Notes under the pieces: generated by a model | What the model was told of the DNA's origin: nothing | Databases searched by the model: none | What the model saw: the letters and a program-made list of their open reading frames with translations, nothing else | Source: Petrolisthes cinctipes | Lineage: Eukaryota; Arthropoda; Malacostraca; Decapoda; Porcellanidae | DNA: 64,000 nucleotides | Assembly: GCA_033782935.1 (NCBI GenBank) | Contig: JAWQEG010000283.1 | Coordinates: 2,666,001-2,730,000 of the forward strand | Direction of reading: 5' to 3' | Program-made: the position numbers and the translations under genes | Shown: one piece after another, positions 22,288 to 36,576 of the stretch | Layout of the letters: every line of letters starts with the position of its first letter | Position numbering within the stretch: the stretch's first letter is position 1

Positions 22288-25100
22288 ATAGAGTATTTTC
22301 AAAATACAGGCCAAAAACATACTGAAAATCGATCTTTTAGGTGCCCAAAAGTCGATATGTGTATGCATCTTCTGTTCCCGTTTATATCTCAAATTCTGGC
22401 CCTAAACACCCGAAAATTCGATATTTTGGGGTCCCATAAGCAATCTGTACATGCCTACTCCGTGTTAGAGTATTTTCAAAATTCAGGCCCAAAACATGCT
22501 GAAAATCGATATTTTTGGTGCCCAAAGTCAATATGTGCATGTATCTTCTGTACCCGTTTCTATCTCAAATTCCGGCTCAAAACACCCGAAAATTCAATAT
22601 TTTGGGGTCCCAGAAGCAATCTGTACAGTGCTAGAATATTTTCAAAATATAGGCTAAAAACATGCTAAAAATCGATCTTTTAGGTGCCAAAAAGTCGATA
22701 TCTCAAATTCAGTCCCAAAACACCCGAAAATTCGATATTTAGGGGTCCCAGAAGCGATCTGTACATGCCTACTCCGTGTTAGAGTATTTTCAAAATACAT
22801 GCTCAAAACATACTGAAAATCGATCTTTTAGGTACACAAAAGTCGATATGTGCATGCATCTTCAGTACCCGTTTATATCTCAAATTCAGGCTCAAAACAC
22901 CCGAAAATTCAATATTTTGGGGTCCCAGAAGCAATCTGTACATGCCTACTCAGTGTTAGTGTATTTTCAAAATACAGGCCCAAAACATGCTGAAAATCGA
23001 TATTTTAGATGCCCAAAGTCAATATGTGCATGTATCTTCTGTACCCGTTTATATCTCAAATTCAGGCTCAAAACACCCGAAAATTCAATATTTTGGGGTC
23101 CCAGAAGCAATCTGTACATGCCTACTCAGTGCTAGAATATTTTCAAAATATAGGCTAAAAATATGCTAAAAATCAATCTTTTAGGTGCCAAAAAGTCGAT
23201 ATCTCAAATTCAGTCCCAAAACACCCGAAAATTCGATATTTAGGGGTTCCAGAAGCGATCTGTACATGCCTACTCCGTGTTAGAGTATTTTCAAAATACA
23301 TGCTCAAAACATACTGAAAATCGATCTTTTAGGTGCACAAAAGTCGATATGTGCATGCATCTTCAGTACCCGTTTATATCTCAAATTCAGGCTCAAAACA
23401 CCCGAAAATTCAATATTTTAGGGTCCCAGAAGCAATCTGTACATGCCTACTCAGTGTTAGAGTATTTTCAAAATACAGGCCCAAAACATGCTGAAAATCG
23501 ATATTTTAGATGCCCAAAGTCAATATGTGCATGTATCTTCTGTACCCGTTTATATCTCAAATTCAAAACACCCGAAAATTCAATATTTTGGGGTCCCAGA
23601 AGCAATCTGTACATGCCTACAGAGTGCTAGAATATTTTCAAAATATAGGCTAAAAACATGCTAAAAATCGACATTTTAGGTGCCAAAAAATCGATATCTC
23701 AAATTCAGTCCCAAAACACCCGAAAATTCGATATTTAGAGGTTCAAGAAGGTATCTGTACATGCCTACTCCATGTTAGAGTATTTTCAAAATACAGGCCA
23801 AAAACATACTGAAAATCGATCTTTTAGGTGCCCAAAAGTCGATATGTGCATGCATCTTCTGTACCCGTTTATATCTCAAATTCTGGCCCTAAACACCCGA
23901 AAATTCGATATTTTGGGGTCCCAGAAGCGATCTGTACATGCCTACTCCGTGTTAGAGCATTTTCAAAATTCAGGCCCAAAACATGCTGAAAATCGATATT
24001 TTTGGTGCCCAAAGTCAATATGTGCATGTATCTTCTGTACCCGTTTATATCTCTAATTCAGGCTCAAAACACCCGAAAATTCAATATTTTGGGGTCCCAG
24101 AAACAATCTGTACATGCCTACTCAGTGCTAGAATATTTTCAAAAAAAAGGCTAAAAACATGCTAAAAATCGATCTTTTAGGTGCCAAAAAGTCGATATCT
24201 CAAATTCAGTCCCAAAACACCCGAAAATTCGATATTTAGGGGTCCCAGAAGCGATCTGTACATGCCTACTCCGTGTTAGAGTATTTTCAAAATACATGCT
24301 CAAAACATACTGAAAATCGATCTTTTAGGTGCACAAAAGTCGATATGTGCATGCATCTTCAGTACCCGTTTATATCTCAAATTCAGGCTCAAAACACCCG
24401 AAAATTCAATATTTTGGGGTCCCAGAAGCAATCTGTACATGCCTACTCAGTGCAAGAATATTTTCAAAATAAAGGCTAAAAACATGCTAAAAATCGATCT
24501 TTTAGGTGCCAAAAAGTCGATATCTCAAATTCAGTCCCAAAACACCCGAAAATTCGATATTTAGGGGTCCCAGAAGCGATCTGTACATGCCTACTCCGTG
24601 TTAGAGTATTTTCAAAATACATGCTCAAAACATACTGAAAATCGATCTTTTAGGTGCCCAAAAGTCGATATGTGCATGCATCTTCAGTACCCGTTTATAT
24701 CTCAAATTCAGGCTCAAAACACCCGAAAATTCAATATTTTGGGGTCCCAGAAGCAATCTGTACATGCCTACTCCGTGTTAGAGTATTTTCAAAATTCAGG
24801 CCCTAAATATGCTGAAAATCGATATTTTTGGTGCCCAAAGTTAATATGTGCATGTATCTTCTGTACCCGTTTATATCTCAAATTCAGGCTCAAAACACCC
24901 GAAAATTCAATATTTTGGGGTCCCAGAAGCAATCTGTACATGCCTACTAAGTGCTAGAATATTTTCAAAATATAGGCTAAAAACATGCTAAAAATCGATC
25001 TTTTAGGTGCCAAAAAGTCGATATCTCAAATTCAGTCCCAAAACACCCGAAAATTCGATAATTAGGGGTCCCAGAAGCTATCTGTACATGCCTACTCCGT
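22288..25100 (+). repeat. Array segment 3: standard trimers
   Basis: M1/M1'-M2/M2'-M3/M3' trimers continue, for example at 22288, 22779, 23280, 23775, 24276 and 24601. Two changes break the usual lengths: a 6-bp loss of AGGCTC at about 23,565 in an M2 monomer, and an M1 joined directly to a short monomer near 24,451. A trimer at 24601 shows the first CTACTAAGTGCTAG junction (24,951), a variant that becomes common between 31 and 44 kb. Confidence 0.8.
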
Positions 25101-28100
25101 GTTAGAGTATTTTCAAAATACATGCTCAAAACATACTGAAAATCGATCTTTTAGGTGCACAAAAGTCGATATGTGCATGCATCTTCAGTACCCGTTTATA
25201 TCTCAAATTATGGCCCTAAACTCCCGAAAATTCGATATTTTGGGGACCCAGAAGCGATCTGTACATGCCTATTCCGTGTTAGAGTATTTTCAAAATTCAG
25301 GCCCAAAACATACTGAAAATCGATATTTTTGGTGCCCAAAGTCAATATGTGCATGTATCTTCTGTACCCGTTTATATCTCAAATTCAGGCTCAAAACACC
25401 CGAAAATTCAATATTTTGGGGTCCTAGAAGCAATCTGTACAGTGCTAGAATATTTTCAAAATATTGGCTAAAAACATGCTAAAAATCGACATTTTAGGTG
25501 CCAAAAAATCGATATCTCAAATTCAGTCCCAAAACACCCGAAAATTCGATATTTAGGGGTCCCAGATGGTATCTGTACATGCCTACTCCGTGTTAGAGTA
25601 TTTTCAAAATACAGGCCAAAAACATACTGAAAATCGATCTTTTAGGTGCCCAAAAGTCGATATGTGCATGCATCTTCTGTACCCGTTTATATCTCAAATT
25701 CTGGCCCTAAACACCCGAAAATTCGATATTTTGGGGTCCCAGAAGCGATCTGTACATGCATACTCCGTGTTAGAGTATTTTCAAAATTCAGGCCCAAAAC
25801 ATGCAGAAAATCGATATTTTTGGTGCCCAAAGTTAATATGTGCATATATCTTCTGTACCCGTTTATATCTCAAATTCAGGCTCAAAACACCCGAAAATTC
25901 AATATTTTGGGGTCCCAGAAGCAATCTGTACATGCCTACACAGTGCTAAAATATTATCAAAATATAGGCTAAAAACATGCTAAAAATCGACATTTTAGGT
26001 GCCAAAAAATCGATATCTCAAATTCAGTCCCAAAACACCCGAAAATTCGATATTTAGAGGTCCCAGAAGGTATCTGTACATGCCTACTCCGTGTTAGAGT
26101 ATTTTCAAAATACAGGCCAAAAACATACTGAAAATCGATCTTTTAGGTGCCCAAAAGTCGATATGTGCATGCATCTTCAGTACCCGTTTATATCTCAAAT
26201 TCAGGCTCAAAACACCCGAAAATTCAATATTTTGGGGTCCCAGAATCAATCTGTACATGCCTACTCAGTGTTAGAGTATTTTCAAAATACAGGCCCAAAA
26301 CATGCTGAAAATCGATTTTTTAGATGACCAAATTCAATATGTGCATGTATCTTCTGTACCCGTTTATATCTCAAATTCAGGCTCAAAACACCCGAAAATT
26401 CAATATTTTGGGGTCCCAGAAGCAATCTGTTAATGCCTACACAGTGCTAGAATATTTTCAAAATATAGGCTAAAAAGATGCTAAAAATCGACATTTTAGA
26501 TGCCAAAAAATCGATATCTCAAATTCAGTCCCAAAACACCCGAAAATTCGATATTTAGAGGTCCCAGAAGATATCTGTACATGCCTACTCCGTGTTAGAG
26601 TATTTTCAAAATACAGGCCAAAAACATACTGAAAATCGATCATTTTGGTGCCCAAAAGTCGATATGTGCATGCATCTTCTGTACCCGTTTATATCTCAAA
26701 TTCTGGCCCTAAACACCCAAAAATTCGCTATTTTGGGGTCCCAGAAGCGATCTGTACATGCCTACTCCGTGTTAGAGTATTTTCAAAATTCAGGCCCAAA
26801 ACATGCTGAAAATCGATATTTTAGATGCCCAAAGTCAATATGTGCATGTATCTTTTGTACCCGTTTATATCTCAAATTCAGGCTCAAAACACCCGAAAAT
26901 TCAATATTTTGGGGTCCTAGAAGCAATCTGTACAGTGCTAGAATATTTTCAAAATATTGGCTAAAAACATGCTAAAAATCGACATTTTAGGTGCCAAAAA
27001 ATCGAGATCTCAAATTCAGTCCCAAAACACCCGAAAATTCGATATTTAGGGGTCCCAGATGGTATCTGTACATGCCTACTCCGTGTTAGAGTATTTTCAA
27101 AATACAGGCCAAAAACATACTGAAAATCGATCTTTTAGGTGCCCAAAAGTCGATATGTGCATGCATCTTCTGTACCCGTTTATATCTCAAATTCTGGCCC
27201 TAAACACCCGAAAATTCGATATTTTGGGGTCCCAGAAGCGATCTGTACATGCATACTCCGTGTTAGAGTATTTTCAAAATTGAGGCCCAAAACATGCAGA
27301 AAATCGATATTTTTGGTGCCCAAAGTTAATATGTGCATATATCTTCTGTACCCGTTTATATCTCAAATTCAGGCTCAAAACACCCGAAAATTCAATATTT
27401 TGGGGTCCCAGAAGCAATCTGTACATGCCTACACAGTGCTAGAATATTATCAAAATATAGGCTAAAAACATGCTAAAAATCGACATTTTAGGTGCCAAAA
27501 AATCGATATCTCAAATTCAGTCCCAAAACACCCGAAAATTCGATATTTAGAGGTCCCAGAAGGTATCTGTACATGCCTACTCCGTGTTAGAGTATTTTCA
27601 AAATACAGGCCAAAAACATACTGAAAATCGATCTTTTAGGTGCCCAAAAGTCGATATGTGCATGCATCTTCAGTACCCGTTTATATCTCAAATTCAGGCT
27701 CAAAACACCCGAAAATTCAATATTTTGGGGTCCCAGAAGCAATCTGTACATGCCTACTCAGTGTTAGAGTATTTTCAAAATACAGGCCCAAAACATGCTG
27801 AAAATCGATTTTTTAGATGACCAAAGTCAATATGTGCATGTATCTTCTGTACCCGTTTATATCTCAAATTCAGGCTCAAAACACCCAAAAATTCAATATT
27901 TTGGGGTCCCAGAAGCAATCTGTACATGCCTACACAGTGCTAGAATATTTTCAAAATATAGGCTAAAAAGATGCTAAAAATCGACATTTTAGATGCCAAA
28001 AAATCGATATCTCAAATTCAGTCCCAAAACACCCGAAAATTCGATATTTAGAGGTCCCAGAAGATATCTGTACATGCCTACTCCGTGTTAGAGTATTTTC

Positions 28101-31100
28101 AAAATACAGGCCAAAAACATACTGAAAATCGATCATTTTGGTGCCCAAAAGTCGATATGTGCATGCATCTTCTGTACCCGTTTATATCTCAAATTCTGGC
28201 CCTAAACACCCGAAAATTCGCTATTTTGGGGTCCCAGAAGCGATCTGTACATGCCTACTCCGTGTTAGAGTATTTTCAAAATTCAGGCCCAAAACATGCT
28301 GAAAATCGATATTTTAGATGCCCAAAGTCAATATGTGCATGTATCTTTTGTACCCGTTTATATCTCAAATTCAGGCTCAAAACACCCGAAAATTCAATAT
28401 TTTGGGGTCCCAGAAGCAATCTGTACAGTGCTAGAATATTTTAAAAATATAGGCTAAAAACATGCTAAAAATCGATCTTTTAGGTGCCAAAAAGTCGATA
28501 TCTCAAATTCAGTCCCAAAACACCCGAAAATTCGATTTTTAGGGGTCCCAAAAGCGATCTGTACATGCCTACTCCGTGTTAGAGTATTTTCAAAATACAT
28601 GCTCAAAACATACTGAAAATCGATCTTTTAGGTGCACAAACGTCGATATGTGCATGCATCATCAGTACCCGTTTATATCTCAAATTCTGGCTCAAAACAC
28701 CCGAAAATTCGATATTTTGGGGTCCCAGAAGCTATCTGTACATGCCTACTCCGTGTTAGAGTATTTTCAAAATACATGCTCAAAACATACTGAAAATCGA
28801 TCTTTTAGGTGCACAAAAGTCGATATGTGCATGCATCTTCAGTACCCGTTTATATCTCAAATTATGGCCCTAAACCCCCGAAAATTCGATATTTTGGGGT
28901 CCCAGAAGCGATCTGTACATGCCTACTCCGTGTTAGAGTATTTTCAAAATTCAGGCCCAAAACATACTGAAAATCGATATTTTTGGTGCCCAAAGTCAAT
29001 ATGTGCATGTATCTTCTGTACCCGTTTATATCTCAAATTCAGGCTCAAAACACCCGAAAATTCAATATTTTGGGGTCCTAGAAGCAATCTGTACAGTGCT
29101 AGAATATTTTCAAAATATTGGCTAAAAACATGCTAAAAATCGACATTTTAGGTGCCAAAAACTCGATATCTCAAATTCAGTCCCAAAACACCCGAAAATT
29201 CGATATTTAGGGGTCCCAGATGGTATCTGTACATGCCTACTCCGTGTTAGAGTATTTTCAAAATACAGGCCAAAAACATACTGAAAATCGATCTTTTAGG
29301 TGCCTAAAAGTCGATATGTGCATGCATCTTCTGTACCCGTTTATATCTCAAATTCTGGCCCTAAACACCCGAAAATTTGATATTTTGGGGTCCCAGAAGC
29401 GATCTGTACATGCATACTTCGTGTTAGAGTATTTTCAAAATTCAGGCCCAAAACATGCAGAAAATCGATATTTTTGGTGCCCAAAGTTAATATGTGCATG
29501 TATCTTCTGTACCCGTTTATATCTCAAATTCAGGCTCAAAACACCCGAAAATTCAATATTTTGGGGTCCCAGAAGCAATCTGTACATGCCTACACAGTGC
29601 TAGAATATTATCAAAATATAGGCTAAAAACATGCTAAAAATCGACATTTTAGGTGCCAAAAAACCGATATCTCAAATTCAGTCCCAAAACACCCGAAAAT
29701 TCGATATTTAGAGGTCCCAGAAGGTATCTGTACATGCCTACTCCGTGTTAGAGTATTTTCAAAATACAGGCCAAAAACATACTGAAAATCGATCTTTTAG
29801 GTGCCCAAAAGTCGATATGTGCATGCATCTTCTGTACCCGTTTATATCTCAAATTCTGGCCCTAAACTCCCGAAAATTCGATATTTTGGGGTCCCAGAAG
29901 CGATCTGTACATGCCTACTCCGTGTTAGAGTATTTTCAAAATTCAGGCCCAAAACATACTGAAAATCGATATTTTTGGTGCCCAAAGTCAATATGTGCAT
30001 GTATCTTCTGTACCCGTTTATATCTCAAATTCAGGCTCAAAACACCCGAAAATTCAATATTTTGGGGTCCCAGAAGCAATCTGTACATGCCTACACAGTG
30101 CTAGAATATTTTCAAAATATAGGCTAAAAACATGCTAAAAATCGATCTCTTAGGTGCTAAAAAGTCGATATCTCAAATTCAGTCCCAAAACACCCGAAAA
30201 TTCGATATTTAGGGGTCCCAGAAGCGATCTGTACATGCCTACTCCGTGTTAGAGTATTTTCAAAATACATGCTCAAAACATACTGAAAATCGATCTTTTA
30301 GGTGCACAAAAGTCGATATGTGCATGCATCTTCAGTACCCGTTTATATCTCAAATTCAGGCTCAAAACACCCGAAAATTCAATATTTTGGGGTCCCAGAA
30401 GCAATCTGTACATGTCTACTCAGTGTTAGAGTATTTTCAAAATACAGGCCCAAAACATGCTGAAAATCGATTTTTTAGATGACCAAAGTCAATATGTGCA
30501 TGTATCTTCTGTACCCGTTTATATCTCAAATTCAGGCTCAAAACACCCGAAAATTCAATATTTTGGGGTCCCAGAAGCAATCTGTACATGCCTACACAGT
30601 GCTAGAATATTTTCAAAATATAGGCTAAAAAGATGCTAAAAATCGACATTTTAGATGCCAAAAAATCGATATCTCAAATTCAGTCCCAAAACACCCGAAA
30701 ATTCGATATTTAGAGGTCCCAGAAGATATCTGTACATGCCTACTCCGTGTTAGAGTATTTTCAAAATACAGGCCAAAAACATACTGAAAATCGATCATTT
30801 TGGTGCCCAAAAGTCGATATGTGCATGCATCTTCTGTACCCGTTTATATCTCAAATTCTGGCCCTAAACACCCGAAAATTCGCTATTTTGGGGTCCCAGA
30901 AGCGATCTGTACATGCCTACTCCGTGTTAGAGTATTTTCAAAATTCAGGCCCAAAACATGCTGAAAATCGATATTTTAGATGCCCAAAGTCAATATGTGC
31001 ATGTATCTTTTGTACCCGTTTATATCTCTAATTCAGGCTCAAAACACCCGAAAATTCAATATTTTGGGGTCCCAGAAGCAATCTGTACAGTGCTAGAATA

Positions 31101-33700
31101 TTTTAAAAATATAGGCTAAAAACATGCTAAAAATCGATCTTTTAGGTGCCAAAAAGTCGATATCTCAAATTCAGTCCCAAAACACCCGAAAATTCGATTT
31201 TTAGGGGTCCCAAAAGCGATCTGTACATGCCTACTCCGTGTTAGAGTATTTTCAAAATACATGCTCAAAACATACTGAAAATCGATCTTTTAGGTGCACA
31301 AAAGTCGATATGTGCATGCATAATCAGTACCCGTTTATATCTCAAATTCTGGCTCAAAACACCCGAAAATTCAATATTTTGGGGTCCCAGAAGCAATCTG
31401 TACATGCCTACTCCGTGTTAGAGTATTTTCAAAATTCAGGCCCAAAACATGCTGAAAATCGATATTTTTGGTGCCCAAAGTCAATATGTGCAAGTATCTT
31501 CTGTACCCGTTTATATCTCAAATTCAGGCTCAAAACACCCGAAAATTCAATATTTTGGGGTCCCAGAAGCAATCTGTACATGCCTACTAAGTGCTAGAAT
31601 ATTTTCAAAATATAGGCTAAAAACATGCTAAAAATCGATCTTTTAGGTGCCAAAAAGTCGATATCTCAAATTCAGTCCCAAAACACCCGAAAATTCGATA
31701 ATTAGGGGTCCCAGAAGCTATCTGTACATGCCTACTCCGTGTTAGAGTATTTTCAAAATACATGCTCAAAACATACTGAAAATCGATATTATTGGTGTCC
31801 AAAGTCAATATGTGCAAGTATCTTCTGTACCCGTTTATATCTCAAATTCAGGCTCAAAACACCCGAAAATTCAATATTTTGGGGTCCTAGAAGCAATCTG
31901 TACAGTGCTAGAATATTTTCAAAATATAGGCTAAAAACATGCTAAAAATCGATCTCTTAGGTGCTAAAAAGTCGATATCTCAAATTCAGTCCCAAAACAC
32001 CCGAAAATTCGATATTTAGGGGTCCCAGAAGCGATCTGTACATGCCTACTCCGTGTTAGAGTATTTTCAAAATACATGCTCAAAACATACTGAAAATCGA
32101 TCTTTTAGGTGCACAAAAGTCGATATGTGCATGCATCTTCAGTACCCATTTATATCTCAAATTCAGGCTCAAAACACCCGAAACTTCAATATTTTGGGGT
32201 CCCAGAAGCAATCTGTACATGCCTACACAGTGCTAGAATATTTTTAAAATATAGGCTAAAAACAAGCTAAAAATCGACATTTTAGATGCCAAAAAATCGA
32301 TATCTCAAATTCAGTCCCAAAACACCCGAAAATTCGATATTTAGAGGTCCCAGAAGATATCTGTAAATGCCTAATCCGTGTTAGAGTATTTTCAAAATAC
32401 AGGCCAAAAACATACTGAAAATCGATCATTTTGGTGCCCAAAAGTCGATATGTGCATGCATCTTCTGTACCCGTTTATATCTCAAATTCTGGCCCTAAAC
32501 ACCCGAAAATTCGCTATTTTGGGGTCCCAGAAGCGATCTGTACATGCCTACTCCGTGTTAGAGTATTTTAAAAATTCAGGAACAAAACATGCTGAAAATC
32601 GATATTTTAGATGCCCAAAGTCAATATGTGCATGTATCTTTTGTACCCGTTTATATCTCAAATTCAGGCTTAAAACACCCGAAAATTCAATATTTTGGGG
32701 TCCCAGAAGCAATCTGTACAGTGCTAGAATATTTTAAAAATATAGGCTAAAAACATGCTAAAAATCGATCTTTTAGGTGCCAAAAAGTCGATATCTCAAA
32801 TTCAGTCCCAAAACACCCGAAAATTCGATATTTAGGGGTCCCAAAAGCGATCTGTACATGCCTACTCCGTGTTAGAGTATTTTCAAAATACATGCTCAAA
32901 ACATACTGAAAATCGATCTTTTAGGTGCACAAAAGTCGATATGTGCATGCATCATCAGTACCCGTTTATATCTCAAATTCAGGCTCAAAACACCCGAAAA
33001 TTCAATATTTTGGGGTCCCAGAAGCAATCTGTACATGCCTACTCCGTGTTAGAGTATTTTCAAAATTCAGGCCCAAAACATGCTGAAAATCGATATTTTT
33101 GGTGCCCAAAGTCAATATGTGCAAGTATCTTCTGTACCCGTTTATATCTCAAATTCAGGCTCAAAACACCCGAAAATTCAATATTTTGGGGTCCCAGAAG
33201 CAATCTGTACATGCCTACTCAGTGCTAGAATATTTTCAAAATATAGGCTAAAAACATGCTAAAAATCGATCTTTTAGGTGCCAAAAAGTCGATATCTCAA
33301 ATTCAGTCCCAAAACACCCGAAAATTCGATATTTAGGGGTCCCAGAAGCGATCTGTACATGCCTACTCCGTATTAGAGTATTTTCAAAATACATGCTCAA
33401 AACATACTGAAAATCGATATTTTTGATGCCCAAAGTCAATATTTGCATGTATCTTCTGTACCCGTTTATATCTCAAATTCAGGCTCAAAACACCCGAAAA
33501 TTCAATATTTTGGGGTCCCAGAAGCAATCTGTACATGCCTACACAGTGCTAGAATATTTTCAAAATATAGGCTAAAAACATGCTAAAAATCGACATTTTA
33601 GGTGCCAAAAAATCGATATCTCAAATTCAGTCCCAAAACACCCGAAAATTCGATATTTAGAGGTTCCAGAAGGTATCTGTACATGCTTACTCCGTGTTAG
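25100..33700 (+). repeat. Array segment 4: units with private CATTTTGG variant
   Basis: M1' copies beginning at 26595, 28088, 30750 and 32381 share GATCATTTTGGTGCCC in place of GATCTTTTAGGTGCCC, and TTCGCTATTTTGGGG in place of TTCGATATTTTGGGG. The M3' before each reads CATTTTAGATGCC and ends AGAAGATATC. These linked changes show one founder unit that spread by local duplication. M1 copies at 25,102 and 28,741 share CAAATTATGGCCCTAAAC, another founder mark. Ordinary satellite fills the spaces between. Confidence 0.85.
25363..28440 (+). repeat. Tandem segment duplication, period 1,493 bp
   Basis: From about 25,363 to 26,950 the sequence recurs 1,493 bp further on. Shared marks are GTCCTAGAAG (26,917 repeats 25,424), AATATTGGCTAAAAACATG, CAGATGGTATCTG, GTACATGCATACTCC, CATGCAGAAAATCG, GCATATATCTTC, CTAGAATATTATC and the CATTTTGG unit. 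Visible differences are few, for example CCCAAAAATTCG (26,719) against CCCGAAAATTCG. Parts of the same segment appear again 2,662 bp after the second copy, at about 30.3-31.4 kb. Confidence 0.87.
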
Positions 33701-34289
33701 AGTATTTTCAAAATACAGGCCAAAAACATACTGAAAATCGATCTTTTAGGTGCCCAAAAGTCGATATGTGCATGCATCTTCTGTACCCGTTTATATCTCA
33801 AATTCTGGCCCTAAACACCCGAAAATTCGATATTTTGGGGTCCCAGAAGCGATCTGTACATGCCTACACAGTGCTAGAATATTTTCAAAATATAGGCTAA
33901 AAACATGCTAAAAATCGACAATTTAGGTGCCAAAAAATCGATATCTCAAATTCAGTCCCAAAACACCCGAAAATTCGATATTTAGAGGTCCCAGAAGGTA
34001 TCTGTACATGCTTACTCCGTGTTAGAGTATTTTCAAAATTCAGGCCCAAAACATGCTGAAAATCGATATTTTTTATGCCCAAAGTCAATATGTGCATGTA
34101 TCTTCTGTACCCGTTTATATCTCAAATTCAGGCTCAAAACACCCAAAAATTCAATATTTTGGGGTCCCAGAAGCAATCTGTACATGCCTACTCAGTGCTA
34201 GAATATTTTCAAAATATAGGCTAAAAACATGCTGAAAATCGATCTTTTAGCTGCCAAAAAGTCGATATCTCAAATTCAGTCCCAAAACA

Positions 34290-36576
34290 CCCGAAAATTT
34301 GATATTTAGGGGTCCCAGAAGCGATCTGTACATGCCTACTCCGTGTTAGAGTATTTTCAAAATACATGCTCAAAACATACTGAAAATCGATCTTTTAGGT
34401 GCACAAAAGTCGATATGTGCATGCATCTTCAGTACCCGTTTATATCTCAAATTCAGGCTCAAAACACCCGAAAATTCAATATTTTGGGGTCCCAGAAGCA
34501 ATCTGTACATGCCTACTCAGTGTTAGAGTATTTTCAAAATACTGGCCCAAAACATGCTGAAAATCGATATTTTAGATGCCCAAAGTCAATATGTGCATGT
34601 ATCTTCTGTACCCGTTTATATCTCAAATTCAGGCTCAAAATACCCGAAAATTCAATATTTTGGGGTCCCAGAAGCAATCTGTACATGCCTACACAGTGCT
34701 AGAATATTTTCAAAATATAGGCTAAAAACATGCTAAAAATCGACATTTTAGGTGCCAAAAAATCGATATCTCAAATTCAGTCCCAAAATACCCGAAAATT
34801 CGATATTTAGAGGTCCCAGAAGGTATCTGTACATGCCTACTCCGTGTTAGAGTATTTTCAAAATTCAGGCCCAAAACATGCTGAAAATCGATATTTTTGG
34901 TGCCCAAAGTCAATATGTGCATATATCTTCTGTACCCGTTTATATCTCAAATTCAGGCTCAAAACACCCGAAAATTCAATATTTTGGGGTCCCAGAAGCA
35001 ATCTGTACATGCCTACTCAGTGCTAGAATATTTTCAAAATATAGTCTAAAAATATGCTGAAAATCGATCTTTTAGGTGCCAAAAAGTCGATATCTCAAAT
35101 TCAGTCCCAAAACACCCGAAAATTCGATATTTAGGGGTCCCAAAAGCGATCTGTACATGCCTACTCCGTGTTAGAGTATTTTCAAAATACATGCTCAAAA
35201 CATACTGAAAATCGATCTTTTAGGTGCACAAAAGTCGATATGTGCATGCATCATCAGTACCCGTTTATATCTCAAATTCAGGCTCAAAACACCCGAAAAT
35301 TCAATATTTTGGGGTCCCAGAAGCAATCTGTACATGCCTACTCCGTGTTAGAGTATTTTCAAAATTCAGGCCCAAAACATGCTGAAAATCGATATTTTTG
35401 GTGCCCAAAGTCAATATGTGCAAGTATCTTCTGTACCCGTTTATATCTCAAATTCAGGCTCAAAACACCCGAAAATTCAATATTTTGGGGTCCCAGAAGC
35501 AATCTGTACATGCCTACTCAGTGCTAGAATATTTTCAAAATATAGGCTAAAAACATGCTAAAAATCGATCTTTTAGGTGCCAAAAAGTCGATATCTCAAA
35601 TTCAGTCCCAAAACACCCGAAAATTCGATATTTAGGGGTCCCAGAAGCGATCTGTACATGCCTACTCCGTGTTAGAGTATTTTCAAAATACATGCTCAAA
35701 ACATACTGAAAATCGATCTTTTAGGTGCACAAAAGTCGATATGTGCATGCATCTTCAGTACCCGTTTATATCTCAAATTCAGGCTCAAAACACCCGAAAA
35801 TTCAATATTTTGGGGTCCCAGAAGCAATCTGTACATGCCTACTCAGTGTTAGAGTATTTTCAAAATACTGGCCCAAAACATGCTGAAAATCGATATTTTA
35901 GATGCCCAAAGTCAATATGTGCATGTATCTTCTGTACCCGTTTATATCTCAAATTCAGGCTCAAAACACCCGAAAATTCAATATTTTGGGGTCCCAGAAG
36001 CAATCTGTACATGCCTACACAGTGCTAGAATATTTTCAAAATATAGGCTAAAAACATGCTAAAAATCGACATTTTAGGTGCCAAAAAATCGATATCTCAA
36101 ATTCAGTCCCAAAATACCCGAAAATTCGATATTTAGAGGTCCCAGAAGGTATCTGTGCATGCCTACTCCGTGTTAGAGTATTTTCAAAATTCAGGCCCAA
36201 AACATGCTGAAAATCGATATTTTTGGTGCCCAAAGTCAATATGTGCATATATCTTCTGTACCCGTTTATATCTCAAATTCAGGCTCAAAACACCCGAAAA
36301 TTCAATATTTTGGGGTCCCAGAAGCAATCTGTACATGCCTACTCAGTGCTAGAATATTTTCAAAATATAGTCTAAAAATATGCTGAAAATCGATCTTTTA
36401 GGTGCCAAAAAGTCGATATCTCAAATTCAGTCCCAAAACACCCGAAAATTCGATATTTAGGGGTCCCTGAAGCGATCTGTACATGCCTACTCCGTGTTAG
36501 AGTATTTTCAAAATACATGCTCATAACATACTGAAAATCGATCTTTTAGGTGCACAAAGGTCGATATGTGCATGCA
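34290..36576 (+). repeat. Tandem segment duplication, period 1,326 bp
   Basis: About 960 bp from 34,290 recur from 35,616. Shared marks include AATACTGGCCC, CCCAAAATACCCG, GCATATATCTTC in M2' and ATATAGTCTAAAAATATGCTG at the start of the following short monomer. The block contains M1-M2-M3'-M2'-M3. Between the copies is an M1-M2'-M3 trimer of the GCATCATCAG type, which also occurs 2,299 bp upstream. Confidence 0.8.
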
